From positions 123,851 to 187,850 of the forward strand of contig CAVSFO010000014.1 in assembly GCA_963727245.1 (NCBI GenBank): a DNA stretch of 64,000 nt, read 5' to 3'. Below are positions 58,495 through 64,000 of this stretch, in pieces. The number at the start of each line of letters is the position of its first letter. Positions within the stretch are counted from its first letter, which is position 1. The position numbers and the translations under genes were made by a program. The notes below the pieces were generated by a model that was not told where the DNA came from, made no database searches, and saw only the letters and a program-made list of their open reading frames with translations. This DNA comes from JBKQVT01 sp963727245 (lineage in GTDB: Bacteria > Planctomycetota > Planctomycetia > Pirellulales > Thermoguttaceae).

Positions 58495-59283
58495 ATGTCT
58501 GAAGAGCCCCTGATCGCCGTCTTTGTCGATTTCGAGAACCTGGCCATCGGCGTCCGCGACGCCAAGTGGCAGGTGTTCCAAATCCAACTGGTCCTGAAGC
58601 GGCTGTTGGAAAAGGGGCGCGTCGTCTACAAGCGGGCCTATTGCGACTGGAGCAACTATCGCGACGCCATCCGCGAGTTCCACGCCCAGGGCATCGAGTT
58701 GATCGACATTCCCCTGAGCAAGGCCAGCGGCAAGAACAGCGCCGACATCCACATGGTGGTCGACGCCCTCGATCTCTGCTATGCCAAGGACCACATCGAC
58801 ATCTTCGCCCTCTTGTCCGGCGACAGCGATTTCTCGCCGTTGGTCTCGAAGTTGAAGGAGAACGACAAGCGCGTGATCGGCTGCGGGGTGAAGAGTTCCA
58901 CGTCGAATCTGCTCATTGCCGCCTGCGACGAATTCATTTACTACGACGACTTGGCCCGCGAGGCGCAGAAGTCCGTGGCCGGGGCGGCGGCCGCCGCCAA
59001 AAAGGGAGGCAAGAAAGAACACGTCGACAAGAAGCAGGAGGCCATCGACCGGCTGGTGAAGATCGTGCAATCGCTGGAGCTCGACTACGAGCCGTTGTGG
59101 GGCTCAATGGTCAAACAGGCGATCCGCCGGGTGCATCCCGACTTCAACGAGGGCTACTACGGCTATCGCAACTTTTCCGACCTCTTGGACGACGCCCAGG
59201 GCCGGGGCCTCATCGAGCTGGAGCACGATCAAGCCCGCGGCAATTACAAGATCCGCCTCAAGAAAGGCGGATCGCAGGGGTAG
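58495..59283 (+). CDS. NYN-domain/OST-HTH (LOTUS) protein, putative RNase
   Basis: This 262-residue protein has an N-terminal NYN (LabA/PIN-like) domain with acidic metal-binding residues: AVFVDFENLAIGV, SADIHMVVDALDL and LLSGDSDFSPLV. A KRVIGCGVKSSTS segment follows. An Ala/Lys-rich linker (KSVAGAAAAAKKGGKKEH) leads to a C-terminal OST-HTH/LOTUS domain (LVKIVQSLELDYEPLWGSMV, GYRNFSDLLDDAQGRGL) that binds RNA. The combination suggests RNA processing or decay. It stands alone and no toxin partner is adjacent. Confidence 0.9.
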   Translation: MSEEPLIAVFVDFENLAIGVRDAKWQVFQIQLVLKRLLEKGRVVYKRAYCDWSNYRDAIREFHAQGIELIDIPLSKASGKNSADIHMVVDALDLCYAKDHIDIFALLSGDSDFSPLVSKLKENDKRVIGCGVKSSTSNLLIAACDEFIYYDDLAREAQKSVAGAAAAAKKGGKKEHVDKKQEAIDRLVKIVQSLELDYEPLWGSMVKQAIRRVHPDFNEGYYGYRNFSDLLDDAQGRGLIELEHDQARGNYKIRLKKGGSQG

Positions 59284-59570
59284 CGGGAGGGCGGAAGGGG
59301 GAAGGCGGAGGGCCGGGTCAACAGTACGCCGCACAGGCCCTGTGCGGTGAGATCGTCACACGGCGTGTGACGGATACGAAGGGCGTTGCCGGCGTTCAGC
59401 CCCGAGCCGGTGGCGTCAGCCACCGGATATGCGCGGACGGCGGAGGGCGTGGGCGGAAAACCGAGCCCCGGACACGTTCGTCGCCCGAGGCTATGGCACC
59501 GGGGCCCAACAAGGGGTAGAATCCGGCGAGCACGGTCCAGGTCGATCAACGCTCCCGGGAACGTGGTTCC

Positions 59571-59705
59571 ATGACCCCGCAACAGTTCATCGCCAAGTGG
59601 CAGCGTGTCACGCTTTCCGAGCGGAGCGCCGGGCCTGCCAGCGAAAATTCCGGGGCCGAAGTTCAGGACCACTACCAGGATTTGCAAACGGCGAAGCCAG
59701 CGTGA
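59571..59705 (+). pseudogene. N-terminal remnant of a DNA methylase gene
   Basis: The 44-codon frame starts MTPQQFIAKWQRVTLSERSA, which matches the characteristic N-terminus of class I DNA methyltransferase/type II R-M proteins (TPQQFIAKW...LSERSA). It then degenerates and stops. A further methylase body is absent. It shows that another restriction-modification gene once stood here. Confidence 0.5.
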
Positions 59706-59791
59706 AGTTTTCAGTCTTCTGCACGCCAGCCGCAACAACGCTGTCCAGGCGGGCATGAAGCCGCGACACATACGCAGTCCGTGAGGCCGCC

Positions 59792-60985
59792 ATGCAGACT
59801 ACCCCGCTCAGCAAAGACGACTTCGCTAAGCTCCTGATGGATCGCATCCGGCAGGCGGGCGAGAAGGGCAGCATCGTCTACGAGCCCGAGGAGTTCCGCC
59901 TGCGGGGCGAAGGCAAGCAGGCTTTTGCCTTCTTTCTCGGCAACGCCTACAAGGAATACTGTTCCGCCGACGAGGACTCGCGCGGGCGGGTCATCGGGCA
60001 TTGGGCGCGGGGTTGGTTTGCCTTGGGGAAGGACGCACCCGATGACTTCGAGGACGTGAAGCCCGACCTGCTGCCGGTCGTCCGCGGCCGCTCGTACTTC
60101 GACCTGACCCGGCTGCGAGGGGAAATCGAGAGCGGCAATCCCGCCTCCTGGCCCTACCAGGTGCTTGCCGAGCACTTCGGCGTCGCTCTCGTCTATGACC
60201 TGCCCGAGTCGATGCGGTCCGTGCAGCAAACCAGCCTCGATGCCTGGGGAGTCACGTTCTACGAGGCGATGGAAGTCGCCCGCGAGAATCTGGCGAGACT
60301 TCCGGCGAAGTTCATCGGGCCGCCGTCGGGCGAGGGTGTCTACCTTTCGGCGACCCGCGACGGCTACGATGCCTCCCGCCTCGTCCTGATCGACCTCGTC
60401 CGACAGTTCAAGGTGAACGGCGAGCACATCGCCATGATCCCCAACCGGGAGAACCTGGTTGTCGTGGGGTCGGACGATGTCAAGGGGCTGTCGGGGATGC
60501 TGAAGCTGGCGGTGAAAGCCTGGGAGCAGCCGCGCCCGATTTCCGGGATCGCCTTGCGGCTCGACGGCGACGAGTGGGTGCCTTGGCTGCCCGGCGTCTC
60601 GCACCCCTTGTTCAAGGACTTCCACCAGATTCAACTCCAGTGGCTCGCCCACGACTACGCCGAGCAGAAGGTTCTGTTCGACAAGCTGCACGAGAAAAAA
60701 GGCGAAGACATCTTCGTGGCGGCGTTCAGCGCGACCGAAGTCCCGGACGGCAGGGTCGTGAGCTATACTGCGTGGGCGGCGGAAGTCACTCATGCGCTGC
60801 TGCCCAAGACCGACATGGTGGTGCTGGGGCGGATCGGCGGAGAGCGGCGCATGGTCCAGTGGCAGGAGTTGATGGACATGGTTGGCGACCTGATGGAACC
60901 GCTGGATATCTACCCTGCTCGGTATCGCGTGCGGGAGTTTCCGTCCGAAAAGCAGTTCGCGGCGATGGGGAACGTGCTCAAATGA
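59792..60985 (+). CDS. DUF1444-like conserved protein
   Basis: This 397-residue soluble protein has no signal peptide. It begins LSKDDFAKLLMDRIRQAG and contains family-like blocks FLGNAYKEYC, VRGRSYFDLTRLR, EHFGVALVYDLPESMR, FYEAMEVARENLARLP and LVRQFKVNGEHIAMIPNREN. These recall DUF1444/YtpQ-type proteins of unknown function; the match is from memory. The start has GTGAGG upstream. It is followed convergently by the TPR gene. Confidence 0.65.
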   Translation: MQTTPLSKDDFAKLLMDRIRQAGEKGSIVYEPEEFRLRGEGKQAFAFFLGNAYKEYCSADEDSRGRVIGHWARGWFALGKDAPDDFEDVKPDLLPVVRGRSYFDLTRLRGEIESGNPASWPYQVLAEHFGVALVYDLPESMRSVQQTSLDAWGVTFYEAMEVARENLARLPAKFIGPPSGEGVYLSATRDGYDASRLVLIDLVRQFKVNGEHIAMIPNRENLVVVGSDDVKGLSGMLKLAVKAWEQPRPISGIALRLDGDEWVPWLPGVSHPLFKDFHQIQLQWLAHDYAEQKVLFDKLHEKKGEDIFVAAFSATEVPDGRVVSYTAWAAEVTHALLPKTDMVVLGRIGGERRMVQWQELMDMVGDLMEPLDIYPARYRVREFPSEKQFAAMGNVLK

Positions 60986-61146
60986 ACGTGCGGAAAAGCC
61001 ATTTTTTACACAGCCGGCGGGACTTCGGTCCCTTGCCGGAACGTCGATTGCCCCGCGACCTGGAACTCAGGCGCGAAGCGGTCTGCCAGGCCCCGCCAGA
61101 GCTTGCGAGACCTTGTCGCAGCGTGCACGTCGGTGAGAACTGCGGG

Positions 61147-62976
61147 CTAGGGCTTGTGCCCCAGCTTCTTGGCCTGAGCGAAATCGTCTTTCGCCTTGGC
61201 TTTCTCTCCCTTGGTTTGGTAGAGAAGGCCGCGATTGTAATACGCCGCGGCAAACTTCGGGTCGAGCCGGATGGCCTCGCTGTAGTCGGCGATGGCCTTG
61301 TCGACTTGATGCGCTGCCCGGTAGGAGGTGGCCCGGTCGTAGTACGCCTCGGCAAGTTTCGGGGCCAGCCGGATGGCCTCGGTGTGGTCGGCGATGGCCT
61401 GGTCGAGTTTGCCCTGCTCCTGGTAAATATTGCCCCGGTTGCAGTACGCCTCGGCACACTTGGGATTGTTTTTGATGGCCGCGCCGAGGTCGGCAATGGC
61501 CTTGTCGCAATCGCCTTTGTCATGGTAGGCATTGCCCCGATCGTAATAGGCCTGAACGAAGGAGGGCTTCCGCCGGATGGCCTCGCTGTAGTCGGCGATG
61601 GCCTGGTCGTAGAGGTGCTTGGCCCGGTAGGCATTGCCCCGATCCATGTAGGGCGCGGCCAAGGCGGGGGCGATGCGGATGGCTTCCGTGAAGTCGGCGA
61701 TCGCCTCGTCGTAATCGCGATTCTTAAGGTGGGTAAGGCCCCGGTTGTAGTATGCCTCGGTCAGGTTCGGGTCGAGCCGGAGGGCCTCGGTAAGGTCGGC
61801 GATGGCCTCGTCGAATTGGCCCTGCTCCTGGTAGGCGTTGCCCCGGTCGCAGTACGCCGCGGCAAATGTCGCATCGCGCTCGATGGCGTCGGTGAAGTCG
61901 GCGATCGCCTTGTCGCGGTCGCCCTTGTTATGGTAGGCCGCGCCGCGGTTGATATACGCCTGAACGAAGTCCGGCGCGAGCCGGAGGGCCTCGGTGTAGT
62001 CGGCGATGGCCCGGTCCGGATCCCCTTTGATGCGGTAGCAATTGCCGCGGTTGAAGTAGCCCGCGGCAAACTCCGGGTCGAGCCGGAGGGCCTGGGTAAA
62101 GTCGGCGATGCCCTTGTCCTGGTCGCCCTTGTCCGAGTAGGCGTTGCCCCGCACGTTGTACGCATTGAGGAACTTCGGATCGATGCGAATGACCGCGTTC
62201 ATGTCGGCAATCGCCTTGTCGAATTGATGCCTCTCGTGGTAAATGAAGCCGCGGTTGTGATAGGCGTCGGCGAACTTCGGGTTGAGCCGAATGGCCTCGG
62301 TGTAGTCGGCGACGGCCTTGTCGAAATCTCCTCGGCCCCTGCGATAGGCGTAACCTCGGTTGAAGTACGCCTGGGCCAACTTCGGGTCCAGGCGAATGGC
62401 CGCCGTGCAGTCGGCAATGCAGTGGTCGTCGTCGCCCTTCCTCCCATAGGCGACGGCCCGGTTGCCGTACGCCTCGGCGAATTTCGGGTTGAGCCGAATG
62501 GCGTCGGTGTAGTCGTCGATGGCGTCGTCCAGATTGCCCTTCTTGCGGTTTGCCAGGCCGCGGTCCTTGAACGTCTCGGCATTGTCGGGGTCCAGGCGGA
62601 TGGCCTCGGTATAATCGTCGATGGCGTCGTCGAGATCGCCCTTGGCCTGGCAGGCATTGGCCCGGTGGTGGAATGTCGGAGCGTAGTTCGGATCGAGTTC
62701 GATCGCGTCGCTGTAATCGGCGATGGCCTTGTCGAGTTCGCCCTTCTTCGCGTAGACGGCGCCCCGGTCGTTATAGGCCTTGGCCATTTCGAGTCGGATC
62801 GCTTCGTCGAAGGCGGCGACCGCCGACTTCAAATCTCCCTTGCCGGCGGCGGAAACGCCCCTGCCCAGCGCCGCCTTCGCGCCATCCGCTTCGCTCTTGG
62901 CCGGCTCTGCCAGGGACCGTGGGGCAACGACGACGGACAACGCGAGGGCCAGGATGCAAGGCATCGTTGCTTTCAC
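61147..62976 (-). CDS. Exported TPR protein with 17 tandem repeats
   Basis: The GTG at 62976 has AAAGGAG six bases upstream, better than the ATG at 62964. A signal peptide (TMPCILALALSVVVAPRSLA) is followed by 17 consecutive 34-residue TPR units of the form AYxNRGxAYxxKGDxDKAIADYTEAIRLDP. There is no other domain. Repeats are similar but not identical in DNA. It would be a periplasmic or surface protein-protein scaffold. The protein is 609 residues, and the superhelix is intact without frameshift, unlike many neighbours. Confidence 0.88.
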   Translation of the reverse strand: MKATMPCILALALSVVVAPRSLAEPAKSEADGAKAALGRGVSAAGKGDLKSAVAAFDEAIRLEMAKAYNDRGAVYAKKGELDKAIADYSDAIELDPNYAPTFHHRANACQAKGDLDDAIDDYTEAIRLDPDNAETFKDRGLANRKKGNLDDAIDDYTDAIRLNPKFAEAYGNRAVAYGRKGDDDHCIADCTAAIRLDPKLAQAYFNRGYAYRRGRGDFDKAVADYTEAIRLNPKFADAYHNRGFIYHERHQFDKAIADMNAVIRIDPKFLNAYNVRGNAYSDKGDQDKGIADFTQALRLDPEFAAGYFNRGNCYRIKGDPDRAIADYTEALRLAPDFVQAYINRGAAYHNKGDRDKAIADFTDAIERDATFAAAYCDRGNAYQEQGQFDEAIADLTEALRLDPNLTEAYYNRGLTHLKNRDYDEAIADFTEAIRIAPALAAPYMDRGNAYRAKHLYDQAIADYSEAIRRKPSFVQAYYDRGNAYHDKGDCDKAIADLGAAIKNNPKCAEAYCNRGNIYQEQGKLDQAIADHTEAIRLAPKLAEAYYDRATSYRAAHQVDKAIADYSEAIRLDPKFAAAYYNRGLLYQTKGEKAKAKDDFAQAKKLGHKP

Positions 62977-63108
62977 GGGACGCTCCTTTCGACAAAGGCC
63001 CGAATCCTCAGCGACCGAATGCAGGCCAGGCACGCCGTGCCTGACACTTTTCTTCCCACCGGCTGCCTCCGCCTGCCGCGACGGGCAGGCGTCGACTGCC
63101 GTACAAGG

Positions 63109-63181
<73 letters not shown>

Positions 63182-63219
63182 GCTGGGACGCGGCGGCTGA
63201 CCGCCGCCGACCGCCGTCC

Positions 63220-63225
63220 ATTATA
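63220..63225 (-). promoter_or_regulatory. -10 element of the tRNA-Arg promoter
   Basis: On the minus strand TTGGGTATAATGGACGG places a perfect TATAAT 38 bases before the tRNA 5' end. The same string (with one change) occurs at 33750-33766 before the tRNA half. The -35 is unclear. Confidence 0.6.
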
Positions 63226-63503
63226 CCCAAGGTGGACCGCCGCGCTAATGCTGCCAAGGGCCGCCCCGGAGGGGCCAGGGTTCATCCAGCCCAGGGCAAC
63301 GCCCTGGGGGACGATGGCGGGGGGGACGGCCGTTTCCGGCCCAACGGGCCAACCGGTCCCCCAGCGTCCGCGACGAACGGTTGGCCCGTGGGGCCGACGC
63401 TCGATTTCTCACGCCTGCTGGAAACCCCGGGCGCTGCCCTCGTTGTTACACGCAAATCGTCGTTTCCGGAAATGCCCTTGCCCCGAAGGGGCTGCAATAA
63501 CTT

Positions 63504-63664
63504 AGCCCAGGGTTGCCGCGCAGCGGCTACCCTGGGTTGGCGGACCACCCTCGCCCTCAACCCCGCAGGGGTTGCGCGGACGCCCGCGAAACGAAACCCC
63601 GTTGGGGTTTTAGATTTCTCGCCATCCGGAGCCCAGGGTAGCCGCTGCGCGGCAACCCTGGGCT
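63504..63664. repeat. Long inverted repeat (about 31 bp arms)
   Basis: The arms 63506-63536 (beginning CCCAGGGTTGCCGCGC) and 63632-63662 are exact inverses, and each arm is itself nearly palindromic. The loop holds a GCAACCCC/GGGGTT-rich sequence. It is non-coding and resembles mobile repeats of planctomycetes. Confidence 0.7.
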
Positions 63665-63715
63665 ATGCTATGGTGCCCCTCTGGGGCAAGAGCCTGTTAC
63701 TCGCTGCGACTTGCG

Positions 63716-63865
63716 TGTAACAACGAGGGCGTCGATCCGCGGGACGTGGCGTTGATCAACGCCTCGTTGACCGCCAGAAACTGCCGGCCGACGACCGAGG
63801 AGCTTCGACACATTCGCCAGACGCTCCTTGCGGAGCCGATTACCGGTCGGAAGCTCAAGAGGTAG
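63716..63865 (+). pseudogene. Short gene fragment of unknown family
   Basis: About 45 codons before a stop at 63865 (EGVDPRDVALINASLTARNC, RPTTEELRHIRQTLLAEPIT) look protein-like but lack a start that fits. The sequence upstream is a dispersed repeat. It may be the tail of a gene cut by repeat insertion. Confidence 0.3.
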
Positions 63866-63940
63866 AACCGCAGATAAACGCCGATGGACGCAGATTATCG
63901 GATACCGCCATATTCGCGTTTATCCGCGTCCATCCGCGGC
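63866..63940. repeat. Dispersed inverted repeat (CGCAGATAAACGC family)
   Basis: ACCGCAGATAAACGCCGATG with GACGCAG (63866-63894) faces its imperfect inverse CGCGTTTATCCGCGTCCATC with CGCGG (63915-63939). It is a repeat type I recall in many planctomycete intergenic regions. Confidence 0.55.
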
Positions 63941-64000
63941 TTCTCCCTGCTTTTTCGCCCGCGGGGCGGACGCTTGCCTGCTTGCACCGCCCTCACTGCC

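Overview
The window looks like a chromosomal segment of a planctomycete, probably Pirellulales-like. It has high GC, an LEPR-XLL motif on a giant secreted protein, an nSTAND/WD40 protein, a long TPR protein, a large exopolysaccharide locus of GumC/BY-kinase type, and several families of dispersed inverted repeats. This is inferred from gene families, not from a marker gene. At least fifteen otherwise well-conserved genes are split by single-base frameshifts, so the assembly probably carries indel errors. I annotate these genes as one locus each and mark the shifts.

Layout: 0.2-1.7 kb holds small conserved hypotheticals. 1.7-2.5 kb is a Tat-exported flavodoxin-like reductase (-). 2.7-6.0 kb is an effector-domain/nSTAND/WD40 protein (-) with a WD40 remnant. 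6.2-7.4 kb is an OFA-type MFS transporter. 7.9-9.3 kb is a secreted sialate O-acetylesterase, followed by a broken HU gene. 9.8-11.8 kb is gmd-fcl (GDP-L-fucose synthesis), followed by an AT-richer methyltransferase. 13.0-25.5 kb is a tightly packed minus-strand exopolysaccharide operon: chain-length/export protein, BY-kinase, priming sugar transferase, deacetylase, flippase, polymerase/ligase, acyltransferase, two glycosyltransferases, methyltransferase and a WecG/TagA transferase. It is preceded by a small Cys-rich secreted protein.

27.6-48.3 kb is the accessory heart of the window. Three identical 52-bp copies of the 3' part of tRNA-Leu(CAA) (27646, 37331, 48260; only the last belongs to a complete tRNA) delimit two tandem blocks. 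Block A (about 9.7 kb) carries a Ubl-like protein, an E2-like protein and a DUF3467 fragment, an XRE regulator divergent from an internally deleted clamp-loader-like ATPase, a tyrosine recombinase next to tRNA-Arg(CCT), a ParB-like protein, an internally deleted radical SAM protein, and an intact-looking tyrosine integrase at its right edge. Block B (about 10.9 kb) carries a roughly 2,840-residue LEPR-XLL surface protein and an Lpg1974-type porin. It ends in a 280-bp copy of the block A integrase terminus plus attachment region.

48.8-64 kb is chromosomal-looking: a large type IIG-like restriction-modification protein, a PfkB kinase, an RNA 2',3'-cyclic phosphodiesterase, diacylglycerol kinase, an LptD-like outer-membrane protein, a NYN/LOTUS protein, a methylase remnant, a DUF1444-like protein, a 17-repeat TPR protein and a second tRNA-Arg(CCT).

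Most notable are the tandem tRNA-Leu island with its recombination signals, the remnant ubiquitin-like conjugation cassette at its left edge, and the internal deletions in several of its genes.
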